Origin: Microcaldota archaeon
GTDB taxonomy: Archaea; Micrarchaeota; Micrarchaeia; Anstonellales; J096
Assembly: GCA_026982895.1 (NCBI GenBank)
Contig: JALWQW010000023.1
Span: 1-38,893 of the forward strand
DNA length: 38,893 nt
Direction of reading: 5' to 3'
Part shown: piece after piece, positions 8,862-17,843 of the stretch
Numbering within the stretch: position 1 is the stretch's first letter
How the letters are laid out: the number at the start of each line of letters is the position of its first letter
Position numbers and translations under genes: made by a program
The notes under the pieces: generated by a model
The model's input: only the letters and a program-made list of their open reading frames with translations
Told to the model about the DNA's origin: nothing
Databases searched by the model: none

Positions 8862-9345
8862 CCCCTCCCTTTAAGAGGTTCTTACCTACTTCAGAATGTG
8901 CCTTTAAAGCCTTTTCTATTTGAGCCCTTTCCTCTGGCGAAAGAGCATGGACATACAACTTTCTCTTCATGTCAAAAAGCACTTCTGAGTAAAATAGAGC
9001 TATCTCCTCTAAATCGTGCTTCGTAAGCTCCACTTTATCAGGTTTTATTATTTCAATGGCCGTTGGCGTATAAGCGCCGACAAATCTATAAAAGGATGGA
9101 ACACTATCGAAGGCAATCACAGACATTATGAAAGTTATATACATATCTTCTTCTTTCTTCGTGGATTCTATTTGAGAAACAGCCATAGCAACGCCTTCAA
9201 CCTGGGAGAGGCCTTTGATGAAGCCAGTTGCTAGATTTTTTGTTCCTTCCTCAGTTTTGCCATGAACATCGAAGTACATTTTAACGAGCATGCCACCATT
9301 TTTTACTATCTCATCCGCCTTCTCCATAAGAGGATTATCTGCCAT
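8836..9345 (-). CDS. Conserved hypothetical protein, partner of the KaiC-like ATPase
   Basis: 169-aa ORF overlapping the downstream KaiC-like gene by 26 bp. Confidence 0.65.
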   Translation of the reverse strand: MADNPLMEKADEIVKNGGMLVKMYFDVHGKTEEGTKNLATGFIKGLSQVEGVAMAVSQIESTKKEEDMYITFIMSVIAFDSVPSFYRFVGAYTPTAIEIIKPDKVELTKHDLEEIALFYSEVLFDMKRKLYVHALSPEERAQIEKALKAHSEVGKNLLKGGDENDENKH

Positions 9346-9377
9346 GTGCCTAATAGGATATATCCTTTAAAAAAACT

Positions 9378-10307
9378 ATGCGTATATGTTGGGCTATGAA
9401 AATAAAGGATGCTTCTTCTTTTGATGATTATATTAACAATTTGGAGGCTATTGGTTTCCAAAGCACTCAAATAGGGAGGGCAGCGAATGTATTGAAGGAT
9501 ATGATGGAATCAGAGGCTGTCAATTATCTGGCGTTTACAGCCAACATAGTGGCATCAGGTATGCGAGGCTTGTTGGCAAAGCTTGTGAAGAGCGATATGT
9601 TTAATGTAGTCATCACCACAGGTGGAGCCATAGAACATGATGTCATGAAAACATTTACAGATTACCAATTAATAGATTTTGCATCGAACGACGCCGAGCT
9701 TCACAGAGAGGACATGAATAGAATAGGGAATGTTGGGGTGAAGAGCGAGAGCTATATTCTATTGGAGAAAGTATGCAAGGAAATCTTTCAAAGGTTGATG
9801 GAAAAGGGTGCGACCAGCCCCTCAGAAATTAGTAGAGCCATGGGCGAATATATAGAGAAGAATGGCAGTGAAGAAGCAAAAGAAAAATCCTTTTTGTATT
9901 GGGCGCTGAAGAATAATGTTAAGGTATATTCGCCGGGTATAACCGATTCTGCGATAGGCTTGCAGGCTTATTTCTTTAAACAGGAACACAGGGAGTTTGC
10001 AATAGATGTGACAGGAGACATGAAAGAACTTGCAGATATAACTTTAAACGCCGATAAAACGGGTGCGCTTATATTAGGTGGAGGGATAAGCAAACACCAC
10101 ACGATAGGGGTAAATCTAATAAGAGGTGGGCTGGATTATGCAGTCTATATAAGCACGGCAACAGAATTCGACGGCTCCTTAAGTGGAGCAAGAAGTAGTG
10201 AAGCGATAAGCTGGGGGAAAATAAAGGAAAAAGCTAGACACATCGATGTTCATTTGGAGGCTAGTGTAGCTCTGCCACTATTGATGAAGAAAGCGGGGCT
10301 TATATGA
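9378..10307 (+). CDS. dys: Deoxyhypusine synthase
   Basis: FTANIVASGMRGLLAKLV, TTGGAIEHD, and EFDGSLSGARSSEAISWGKIKEKA with catalytic Lys; start may be 9396. Confidence 0.95.
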   Translation: MRICWAMKIKDASSFDDYINNLEAIGFQSTQIGRAANVLKDMMESEAVNYLAFTANIVASGMRGLLAKLVKSDMFNVVITTGGAIEHDVMKTFTDYQLIDFASNDAELHREDMNRIGNVGVKSESYILLEKVCKEIFQRLMEKGATSPSEISRAMGEYIEKNGSEEAKEKSFLYWALKNNVKVYSPGITDSAIGLQAYFFKQEHREFAIDVTGDMKELADITLNADKTGALILGGGISKHHTIGVNLIRGGLDYAVYISTATEFDGSLSGARSSEAISWGKIKEKARHIDVHLEASVALPLLMKKAGLI

Positions 10308-11623
10308 GAGAAGAGCTCCTCAAAAAAATAAGCGCAGATGCCAAAAGGGTTAAACAAGCTATAGAGGAGATGAAGGAGCCATTAATTATACATCACTATG
10401 ATGCAGATGGGATAAGCGCCGGCGTGATTGTGGAGGAAGGCGTTAAGGCTATGGGGAAAAACCCACGAATTAAAATGTATGAGGGATTCTCTGATGAGGA
10501 TGCTGAAAAACTCAAAGACGAAGAGTTGATATTAGTCGATTTAGGTTCGCACAGCATAGCCCTCAACGATGTTAAGAAAGCAGTAATTATCGACCACCAT
10601 CAAATAAAAGAAGGGCTCGAGGTGCCTTCGGTAAATCCCTGGTTGTATGGCTTAGACGGAACAAAGGAAGCGAGCTCTTCTACAATGGCATGGATGGTCT
10701 TCAATATAAGAGAGGAGCTTGCACTTGTCGGTGCTGCCGGCGACATACAGACACCTTTCACAGGTATAAACAGGTATGTGCTTGAAGAAAGCGGGGCTTA
10801 TGATATCAAGAGGGATTTAACATTATATGGAAGAACAAAACCCATTACGCAATTCCTTATGAGCATATATGAACCCTACATAAAAGGACTAACGCAGAAT
10901 GCGGGTGAGGTTAGGCGGCTCTTGAAGCGCTTGGGCGTAAAGTTTAAGGATGAGATGACGAAGAAGGAGAAAAGTTACGCTCAACTCAACGACGATGAAA
11001 AACTCCTTATACGGAGCGAGCTTGTGAAGATATTAGCTTATGTGGATGATTTAGATGAAATTGAGGCTGTCGTTGGTGAGGTGTATCTTATAAAAGACAA
11101 ATATAAAGTGCCGAAGAGGGACTTAAGAGAGTTTGCCACACTGCTTAATGCTTGTGGGAGGTATAATTTAGAAGATGTGGGAAGAGGGATAGCCAGAGGT
11201 GAAGCGGCCGCCGTCAAAAGAGGAGAGAAATTATTGGAGCAGCACAGCGCAAATATACGGAGGGCTTTAACCATAAGCAGGGCTCTTATAGAAGAGAGAG
11301 AAGGGTACTTATTTGTGGATGGAAGGGGACGAATAGACCCATCGATTATAGGCATCGTTTGCAGCGCCCTTCAGAGAACAGAAGGACTGCCTGTTATAGG
11401 TATAGCAAAGAGGAGGGATATGGTTAAGATAAGCATGCGCATTGGAGATGGTGAAGTGAATGCTGGAAAATTGATGGCGAAATTAGGGGAAAAATACAAA
11501 GGTGATGGCGGAGGTCATGTAAAGGCTGCCGGCGCAGAGATAAAGGACGAATATGTGGATGCTTTCCTAAAAGATGTTGAAGCTGTCTTAAAGAAGAGTT
11601 TTATAAAGGTTAGCCCTTTATAG
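10304..11623 (+). CDS. DHH-family phosphoesterase (archaeal RecJ-like)
   Basis: HHYDADGISAG, ILVDLGSH, VIIDHHQ and C-terminal GDGGGHVKAAGAEI. Confidence 0.9.
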   Translation: MREELLKKISADAKRVKQAIEEMKEPLIIHHYDADGISAGVIVEEGVKAMGKNPRIKMYEGFSDEDAEKLKDEELILVDLGSHSIALNDVKKAVIIDHHQIKEGLEVPSVNPWLYGLDGTKEASSSTMAWMVFNIREELALVGAAGDIQTPFTGINRYVLEESGAYDIKRDLTLYGRTKPITQFLMSIYEPYIKGLTQNAGEVRRLLKRLGVKFKDEMTKKEKSYAQLNDDEKLLIRSELVKILAYVDDLDEIEAVVGEVYLIKDKYKVPKRDLREFATLLNACGRYNLEDVGRGIARGEAAAVKRGEKLLEQHSANIRRALTISRALIEEREGYLFVDGRGRIDPSIIGIVCSALQRTEGLPVIGIAKRRDMVKISMRIGDGEVNAGKLMAKLGEKYKGDGGGHVKAAGAEIKDEYVDAFLKDVEAVLKKSFIKVSPL

Positions 11624-11626
11624 GAT

Positions 11627-12064
11627 ATGGGAACGCTCACCTTAAAGGGTAAAGCAGGATTCAAGAATAAGAAAAGGGCTTGGGAATCACGAACCGTTAT
11701 GAATGAAATTTTATTGGATAAAAGTTATGATGAGATAGATACAGGAAGGGTTGTCGAATCCATACAGAGTGGTGAGTTAAGGAGGGAGCTCGCGAACGAT
11801 TTGATTGGCACTCTATCTGCGCTGCTGAAGATAATAAGGGTAAGCAGAAGAGAGGAATTCGTAGAGAAAATGTATGAAGAGCTCATGAAAAACGAGGCTT
11901 TGTTAGTCGAGAAAATGGATATGAAAATTGTCGCCGTGTTCCTACACGATATAGCGACAAGCCTCAATTGGCTCCCACGAATGAAAGAGCTATTTTTAGA
12001 TGAAGCTGAAAATCTAGATAAAGGAGAGAAATTAGAGCGGGCTCGAGGGGATTCGAACCCCTGA
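11627..12064 (+). CDS. Conserved hypothetical protein
   Basis: 145-aa ORF directly following the DHH gene; its 3' end overlaps the antisense tRNA-Lys gene. Confidence 0.6.
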   Translation: MGTLTLKGKAGFKNKKRAWESRTVMNEILLDKSYDEIDTGRVVESIQSGELRRELANDLIGTLSALLKIIRVSRREEFVEKMYEELMKNEALLVEKMDMKIVAVFLHDIATSLNWLPRMKELFLDEAENLDKGEKLERARGDSNP

Positions 12065-12112
12065 CCCCCCGGTTAAGAGCCGGGTGCTCTAACCAGGCTG
12101 AGCTACGAGCCC
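12038..12112 (-). tRNA. tRNA-Lys (anticodon CUU)
   Basis: Reverse complement GGGCTCGTAGCTCAGCCTGGTTAGAGCACCCGGCTCTTAACCGGGGGGTCAGGGGTTCGAATCCCCTCGAGCCCG folds as a full cloverleaf; loop CUCUUAA gives CUU. Confidence 0.95.
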
Positions 12113-12201
12113 TTCTCCCATCTATTTCCGAGAAACTTTTTTAAAGGGCCATTAAAAGAAAGGGAGGAAAAGCCTTAAAAATCGTTGCCGCAGAAATATA
12201 A

Positions 12202-12209
12202 AGGAGGTG
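12202..12209 (+). promoter_or_regulatory. Shine-Dalgarno for the Hsp20 gene
   Basis: AGGAGGTG 5' of ATG at 12215. Confidence 0.7.
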
Positions 12210-12214
12210 AGATA

Positions 12215-12775
12215 ATGACGAAGAAAAAACCAAGAATAGACCCCTTTTTCGAAATTTTTGAACAGATGAGAAGAGAAATGGAGGATATGATGAGAGGCTT
12301 CATGAGCTTCGACGATGATATTTTTGAAGAACTGTCGAAGAATAAAGGCAAAAGCAAGGTTTATGGCGTTCATATTACTGTAGGACCAGATGGCAAGCCC
12401 ATCGTAAAAGAGTTTGGGAATGTGCCCAGGAAAACAGTGGAAACTATAAACGAAGAGTCGGATGAAGACAAGTTGGAGATGGCGGAAGCAAGAGAACCTC
12501 TTGTAGAAACGCATAAAGATGGTGACGAACTTGTAATTGTCGCAGAAGTGCCGGGTGTAAGAAAAGAGGATATCAATTTGGAGTTAGTGGAGGATGATGT
12601 TTTAGAGATAAAGGCAGATACAGAGAAGCACAAATATTACAAAAAGCTGAAGCTTCCTGCTGAAGTGGATGATAAAAGCATTAAAGCGAGTTATAAGAAT
12701 GGCATACTCGAAGTAAGGGTAAAAATAAGGAAAGAGAAGAAGGCTAAAAGGAAGAAGCACATAAAAGTAGAGTGA
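12215..12775 (+). CDS. Small heat-shock protein Hsp20/alpha-crystallin family
   Basis: HKDGDELVIVAEVPGVRKEDINLELVEDDVLEIKA...YKNGILEVRV; preferred start ATG 12215 (ORF opens at 12185). Confidence 0.92.
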   Translation: MTKKKPRIDPFFEIFEQMRREMEDMMRGFMSFDDDIFEELSKNKGKSKVYGVHITVGPDGKPIVKEFGNVPRKTVETINEESDEDKLEMAEAREPLVETHKDGDELVIVAEVPGVRKEDINLELVEDDVLEIKADTEKHKYYKKLKLPAEVDDKSIKASYKNGILEVRVKIRKEKKAKRKKHIKVE

Positions 12776-12779
12776 TTAA

Positions 12780-14528
12780 GTGAAGTATATCCGCTCGCCC
12801 ATCGTCTCTGTGTTAGGCCATGTCGACCATGGCAAGACAAAGATACTCGATAGAATAAGGGGAAGCAATGTTGTTGAGAAGGAGCCTGGCAGAATAACTC
12901 AAATGGTCGGTGCGAGTTTGATAAAAAGAGAAACTATTGAAAAACTGGGCGGCGAGATAAGGGATGTCCTTAAATTCGAGCTACATATCCCGGGCCTGCT
13001 CTTCATAGATACGCCTGGGCATGAGGTTTTTACCAGCCTGAGAGAGCGTGGAGGGAGTATAGCGGATATTGCGATATTAGTGGTAGACATCATGCAAGGC
13101 ATACAGCCGCAAACGATAGAGAGTATCGAGCTATTGAAGGAATATAAAACACCATTTGTCGTGGCTGCCAATAAAATTGATTTATTGGATGGATGGAAGG
13201 AAACGAAACGGAACAGCGTTCTTTTGGCTATGAAAGAGCAAAGGCAGGATGTCCAGCAGAAGCTTGATGAAAAGATTTACGAGCTCATGGGGCAACTGTC
13301 AGAGTATGGCTTCAATAGCGAATTATTCACTAGAGTAAGGGATTTCACAAAAGAGATAAGCATAGTGCCTGTATCGGCTATGACAGGAGAGGGCATATCA
13401 GAGCTTCTCCTATTAGTAGCGGGGCTAAGCGAAAAGTACTTGAAGGATAAATTGTACATAGGTGAGAGCGAAAAACCACAAGGGACTGTCATGGAAGTGA
13501 AAGAAGAAAGGGGCTTGGGAATCACTGTTGACGCTTTACTGTACGACGGTGTCTTGAAGGAAGGTGATAAAGTATATTTCATGACAAAAGAAAAGGTTGT
13601 TGAGAGAAGAGTGCGCGCCATCTTAATACCAAATGTTTCAAGCAACAACCCAAAAGAGAAATATAAGCGCGTCAAGAATGTCGCTGCTGCCGCTGGTGTG
13701 AAAATAGCAGCCCCAAATTTAGAAGGTGTTTTAGCAGGCTCACCCTTCGGAGGAGAGAAGAAGGAATTAGAAGCTGAATTAAAGAGCCTTATATTTACAA
13801 AAGAAGGGAGCGAGGGAGTTGTAGCAAAAGCAGATTCACTAGGTAGTGCAGAAGCGCTTGTGCGTTTGTTGGAGAGGGAAAAAATACCTGTATCTAGGTT
13901 GGAAATAGGCCATGTAACAAAGGAAGATATCATGTTCGCTTCTACAATGAAGGAGGCAAAACACAGGGTTATTTTGGCGTTCAATTTGACACCCTCGAGA
14001 GAGATGATTGAAGAGAGTAAAAAATTAGGTGTAAAGATTATAGCGTCAGATATCATATATAAATTGCCAGAGAATTATGATGAATATGTAAAGGAACTTG
14101 GACAGGCGCTCACTGAGAAGATGTTAGAGAGGATTCCGGCTCCTGCGAAAATAGAAGCGCTGCCAGGTTTCTTTTTTAGGCTGAGCAAGCCCGCTGTATT
14201 TGGCGTTCGCGTATTAAAAGGAACGCTTAGAAGCGGTGTATATCTGATGGGTGAGGATGGCGAAGTTATAGGGCAAATAAAGAGCATACAAGAAGATAAA
14301 CAAAGCATTAGAAGCGCTGAAGAGGGGAAGGAAGTGGCGATAAGTGTGGAAGGGGCTATTCTTAAAAAAGATATTAATGAAGGCGACACACTCTATGTCT
14401 ATTTAAACAAAAATGAAATTGAAGCCTGGAAGAAGAGCGGGCTTTTGGATGAAGAGAATCAAGAACTATTAAAAGAAATTGAAAAAATAACAACTAAATA
14501 CCGTTTAAATAAAGCCCGTGGGCGATGA
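12780..14528 (+). CDS. infB: Translation initiation factor IF-2 (aIF5B)
   Basis: SVLGHVDHGKTKILDRIRGSNV, DTPGHEVF, NKID; GTG start; no intein. Confidence 0.96.
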   Translation: MKYIRSPIVSVLGHVDHGKTKILDRIRGSNVVEKEPGRITQMVGASLIKRETIEKLGGEIRDVLKFELHIPGLLFIDTPGHEVFTSLRERGGSIADIAILVVDIMQGIQPQTIESIELLKEYKTPFVVAANKIDLLDGWKETKRNSVLLAMKEQRQDVQQKLDEKIYELMGQLSEYGFNSELFTRVRDFTKEISIVPVSAMTGEGISELLLLVAGLSEKYLKDKLYIGESEKPQGTVMEVKEERGLGITVDALLYDGVLKEGDKVYFMTKEKVVERRVRAILIPNVSSNNPKEKYKRVKNVAAAAGVKIAAPNLEGVLAGSPFGGEKKELEAELKSLIFTKEGSEGVVAKADSLGSAEALVRLLEREKIPVSRLEIGHVTKEDIMFASTMKEAKHRVILAFNLTPSREMIEESKKLGVKIIASDIIYKLPENYDEYVKELGQALTEKMLERIPAPAKIEALPGFFFRLSKPAVFGVRVLKGTLRSGVYLMGEDGEVIGQIKSIQEDKQSIRSAEEGKEVAISVEGAILKKDINEGDTLYVYLNKNEIEAWKKSGLLDEENQELLKEIEKITTKYRLNKARGR

Positions 14529-14583
14529 TAAAGTAGCCAGCGCCGGAGAGCCCGACGCTGGCAAGGTAGCCAGTCCCCCCACC
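14527..14583 (-). ncRNA. Putative small structured RNA
   Basis: Minus strand: TATA-like CCTATAAAAGG at 14602-14612, GGGTGGGGGG about 25 nt downstream, then an 11-bp stem GCCAGCGUCGG-GCUCU-CCGGCGCUGGC (14536-14562) and a U-rich end. Confidence 0.35.
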
Positions 14584-14601
14584 CTAAAATAGAGTGGCAC
14601 C

Positions 14602-14612
14602 CTTTTATAGGC
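14602..14612 (-). promoter_or_regulatory. TATA-box-like element for the putative minus-strand RNA
   Basis: CCTATAAAAGG on the minus strand. Confidence 0.4.
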
Positions 14613-14723
14613 CAAGGGCATTTATAAAGTTATGCCTAACAGTTTTAAAAGGTTGTGGTTTGAGTATGTAAAGAACGCCATAGATAGGCATTGATTTTTA
14701 AAACCCTCTTTGTAAAAATAAGC

Positions 14724-14906
14724 ATGGCCAAAAAAATAATTGGGGAAGAGCTCATAAAAGCCCATCCCTATGAGAGAAAGGCTGCAGGAGATAAAATGCC
14801 ATTGATGCTTGCAGAGGGACTACCAGAAATCCAAGCTGTGAAGACCGTGAGGTTTAAAGATAAAGTAAGTGGCAGCGCTAAGATATATAAAATGTCCAAG
14901 GAGTAG
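14724..14906 (+). CDS. Conserved hypothetical small basic protein (60 aa)
   Basis: MAKKIIGEELIKAHPYERKAAGDKMPLMLAEGLPEIQAVKTVRFKDKVSGSAKIYKMSKE; TTTTTAAAA TATA-like box about 25 nt upstream. Confidence 0.55.
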   Translation: MAKKIIGEELIKAHPYERKAAGDKMPLMLAEGLPEIQAVKTVRFKDKVSGSAKIYKMSKE

Positions 14907-14951
14907 ATTTATAAAGCGTTGGGCAGTATATACGGCAGTGGGTGGTATTAA

Positions 14952-15530
14952 ATGTACAGAGTAGTAACTGTAAAAGAAAAATTGCGTGTTCCTCCGTCGC
15001 TGTTTAGACGGGAGAAAAATGAGGCTGTGAAAGAGGTTGTTGCGGAGGAATATGTTCAAAAAGTCGATAAGAATTTAGGTTATATACTTGCTGTAGTGGA
15101 TGCCAAGACAAAGGGAAAAGGATTTGTGGCACCCGGCGACCCCAATGTTTATTATGACACTGAATATAGCTTATTGACATTCACGCTCGATGTGAATGAA
15201 GTGGTTGTAGGTGTGATAAGGGATGTTATAGAGTTCGGAGCCTTTGTGAATATAGGGCCCTTTGAAGCTTTACTCCACATATCCCAAATTGGAAGGGAAA
15301 AGTTCAGCTTCGACAAGAAGAGCAAGGTCTTAGCCAACAGAGATAAAAGCAAAGTATTGAAAAAAGGTGATGTTATCATAGCTAAGGTCTCAACGGTTAG
15401 TATGAAGGGAACTGCGAGTGAAGTTAAGATAGGTTTGACTATGAGAGATTCAGGTCTTGGCAAGATGGAGTGGCTAACTGCTAAAGACGAAAAGAAAGGA
15501 TCTTCTAAGAAAGGAGGGAAGAAGAAATGA
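14952..15530 (+). CDS. rpoE1: DNA-directed RNA polymerase subunit E' (Rpo7)
   Basis: MYRVVTVKEKLRVPPSLF... and S1-like domain VVGVIRDVIEFGAFVNIGPFEALLHISQI. Confidence 0.95.
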   Translation: MYRVVTVKEKLRVPPSLFRREKNEAVKEVVAEEYVQKVDKNLGYILAVVDAKTKGKGFVAPGDPNVYYDTEYSLLTFTLDVNEVVVGVIRDVIEFGAFVNIGPFEALLHISQIGREKFSFDKKSKVLANRDKSKVLKKGDVIIAKVSTVSMKGTASEVKIGLTMRDSGLGKMEWLTAKDEKKGSSKKGGKKK

Positions 15531-15709
15531 AAGCCTGCAAGCAATGTAAAGCCCTTGTTAAAAATTCAAACAAATGCCCTGTGTGTGGCAGTGAGGATTT
15601 AACAGAGAAATGGTATGGGCTTGTTGTCATACTCAATCCCGAGAAGAGCGAGCTCGCTAAGCTTCTTAATATAAATGTAGCTGGCGAGTACGCATTACAG
15701 CTAGAGTGA
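15527..15709 (+). CDS. spt4: Transcription elongation factor Spt4 / RNAP subunit E''
   Basis: CKQCKALVKNSNKCPVCGSEDLTEKWYGLVVILNPEKSELAKLLNINVAGEYAL. Confidence 0.93.
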   Translation: MKACKQCKALVKNSNKCPVCGSEDLTEKWYGLVVILNPEKSELAKLLNINVAGEYALQLE

Positions 15710-15718
15710 GGTGTTCAT

Positions 15719-15958
15719 ATGGGAAGAGGAAGCGAACCTTATGTAACTTGCGAAAAATGCAAAAGAGTAGTGCCGAGGAGCAAAGCAGTAGAAGTAATAA
15801 AAGGACAGAGATATGACTTAGGAGAACAAAAGGATGTCGTCATGGATTTGACGGGAAAAGTAGTTTATTACTGCATAAGCTGCGCTAAACACTTGAAGAT
15901 TTTTGAGAAGAAGAAAAGACAAGCGGCCAGAAGGCGTGAGAGGAAGGGGGGGTTATGA
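15719..15958 (+). CDS. Zinc-binding protein resembling ribosomal protein eS26
   Basis: VTCEKCKRVVPRSKAVEV...YYCISCAKHLKIFEKKKRQAARRRER: CxxC/CxxC layout with basic tail. Confidence 0.6.
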   Translation: MGRGSEPYVTCEKCKRVVPRSKAVEVIKGQRYDLGEQKDVVMDLTGKVVYYCISCAKHLKIFEKKKRQAARRRERKGGL

Positions 15959-16761
15959 AGACCCTTCTCCTCAGCTTACTTTTGATTACTTCTTTTTTCG
16001 CAGCGACAGTTGAGATTATTAAGCCATTGGGAACGCATGTGGAGGACAATGGCACGATTTATATCGGAAAAATAGGTCCAGGACAGCCAGTAGCAATAGA
16101 CATCCTTAAACGCGTAGAAGGATATAGCAAAAAGGGATATGGAAATTATGATAGGGCCTTTGTAACAGAAATCCCAGAAGGATGGATGAGCAAAGATTCT
16201 AAGCTCTTTGATAATCCAATGGAGGTCGTCGTTACTGCGCCTGAAAATGCTAGTGAAGGGAATTATAGCTTTAAAATAAGCCTGTATGATTGGGAGCACA
16301 TCGAGGCTCTTCCTAACTTTACAATAAATGCCATAGTGAGCGTAACAGAAGATATATTCTCCGCAGATGTGCCAAAGAGCGTTTATGTTGTGGGGCCTAA
16401 ACAGCCAGCCCGTGTTAGGGTCTTCGTGTTCAACAAGGGAAATATTGGAAGCGTCTTCATTGTAAAAATGAAACTGCCAGACAAAGAGGAAGTTAAGGAG
16501 GTTTTTGTTCCTGCCGGGCACAGCGCACACATCATTTTCGAAACAGAATTCGAGGATGAGAATGTTTATGACGGTTACATAGAGGTGGAGCCCGAGTACT
16601 GCCCACGCTTGAAGAAGCTTTATCCTCTGCACTTCACAGTCGTCGGCAGTTTTCTTGGAGATTTGCAGGCTAGCGGAAGAGGCATTCTCCTCCTCTTCGT
16701 CCCCTTCCAGCCTATTTATGACTTGGCGTATTTGGTTGGGGTAGGGGTTGGTGGAGGGTGA
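15955..16761 (+). CDS. Secreted/membrane protein with NEW3-like beta domains
   Basis: Signal peptide MKTLLLSLLLITSFFAATVEI; VTAPENASEGNYSFKISLYD; hydrophobic, unusual Gly-rich C-terminus. Confidence 0.6.
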   Translation: MKTLLLSLLLITSFFAATVEIIKPLGTHVEDNGTIYIGKIGPGQPVAIDILKRVEGYSKKGYGNYDRAFVTEIPEGWMSKDSKLFDNPMEVVVTAPENASEGNYSFKISLYDWEHIEALPNFTINAIVSVTEDIFSADVPKSVYVVGPKQPARVRVFVFNKGNIGSVFIVKMKLPDKEEVKEVFVPAGHSAHIIFETEFEDENVYDGYIEVEPEYCPRLKKLYPLHFTVVGSFLGDLQASGRGILLLFVPFQPIYDLAYLVGVGVGGG

Positions 16762-16915
16762 AGGAGAAGGAATGGGAGGGTGTTTTCTGGCCTTGCATCT
16801 CTATAACTAAATTGTATGAGAGGCTGTGGGGGGTTGATGAGAGTGGATCACCCAACACCGCAATACTAACAGTAGATCAGGGAAATTTAAAAAAGGTGAG
16901 GGGCAATATGATATC

Positions 16916-17833
16916 ATGGAGTGGATCAGAAGAGCAATAAACACCTTTGTAGTTGCAAACAGAGTAGCCTCAAAGAAGAGGGACTTAATATTACTGCTTA
17001 TTACAATGGTCAAGATGGGGATTAGAGGAAGAAAGTGCAGAGAGATTGACGAAATCAAGATTCACTTAAAAAATGGGATTGTCCTACCTATATGCGGAAA
17101 AGGAATCTCTTTATTCACAATTAGTTATACAACGCCCAAAAAACTGCTCAGCCTCTCCAGAGTAAATAAAGTCAAAGATGGGTATGAATATATATTTCTC
17201 CATCGAGGATTAAAATACGTCACAGATAATCCAGGGACATGGCTCGCTGAAAATTTGCATGATGATTACATTTTACCTATATCAAATTACATAACAAAAA
17301 AAGATCCCCTCATAGTAGATGTTGGAGGTTATAAAGGAGATACTTTAGTATTATTCAAAGCACTATGGGCAAAGAGCAAACTGATAATATATGAACCCCT
17401 CAAGGAGAACACTTCATACATAAAAAGAAATATTGATATGAATCACTTAGAAAAAATGGTCGTCCTAAATAAGGGAGTATGCGATAGAAATGGAGAAAAA
17501 ATAGTCTATACAGAGGCTCCAAAAGGGGATCCTAGTTTTGGCAGAATAAAAAACAACCATAATATTACTACTTACCTTATAAAGTGTACGACGTTCAGAG
17601 AAGTGCTTAGAGTTAAGCCAGATGTCGTTAAAATCGACTGTGAAGGTTGCGAACAATACTTGCTTAATGAGAAAGTGAAAGACCTAAGAAAGGCTCAAAT
17701 ATACATAATGGAAATTCATGATAAAAGGTTGAATGAAAAGATAGTAAGAAAACTCATGGAAGCAGGATATACCCCACACTTTCTCAAGAAGACGCGTGGA
17801 GGAGATCATATGTGGCTATTTACCAAAAATTAA
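16916..17833 (+). CDS. FkbM family methyltransferase
   Basis: LIVDVGGYKGDTLVLFKAL, IYEPLKENTSYIKRNI, VKIDCEGCEQYLL. Confidence 0.9.
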   Translation: MEWIRRAINTFVVANRVASKKRDLILLLITMVKMGIRGRKCREIDEIKIHLKNGIVLPICGKGISLFTISYTTPKKLLSLSRVNKVKDGYEYIFLHRGLKYVTDNPGTWLAENLHDDYILPISNYITKKDPLIVDVGGYKGDTLVLFKALWAKSKLIIYEPLKENTSYIKRNIDMNHLEKMVVLNKGVCDRNGEKIVYTEAPKGDPSFGRIKNNHNITTYLIKCTTFREVLRVKPDVVKIDCEGCEQYLLNEKVKDLRKAQIYIMEIHDKRLNEKIVRKLMEAGYTPHFLKKTRGGDHMWLFTKN

Positions 17834-17843
17834 AATCTTCTAA

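Noticed and set aside
13277-14056. 259-aa minus-strand ORF
   Set aside because: Entirely antisense to infB with Ser/Phe/Leu-rich low-complexity translation typical of shadow ORFs.
14529-14600. Plus-strand hairpin after infB as an intrinsic terminator
   Set aside because: No U-run follows on the plus strand and the stem has a C-A mismatch in that orientation; the minus-strand RNA reading fits better.
15976-16632. 218-aa minus-strand ORF
   Set aside because: Antisense to the secreted-protein gene 15955-16761; no recognisable motifs.
16758-16940. 60-aa ORF between the secreted protein and FkbM genes
   Set aside because: Trp/Gly-rich start arises from the G-rich tract; no family resemblance; overlaps the FkbM start.
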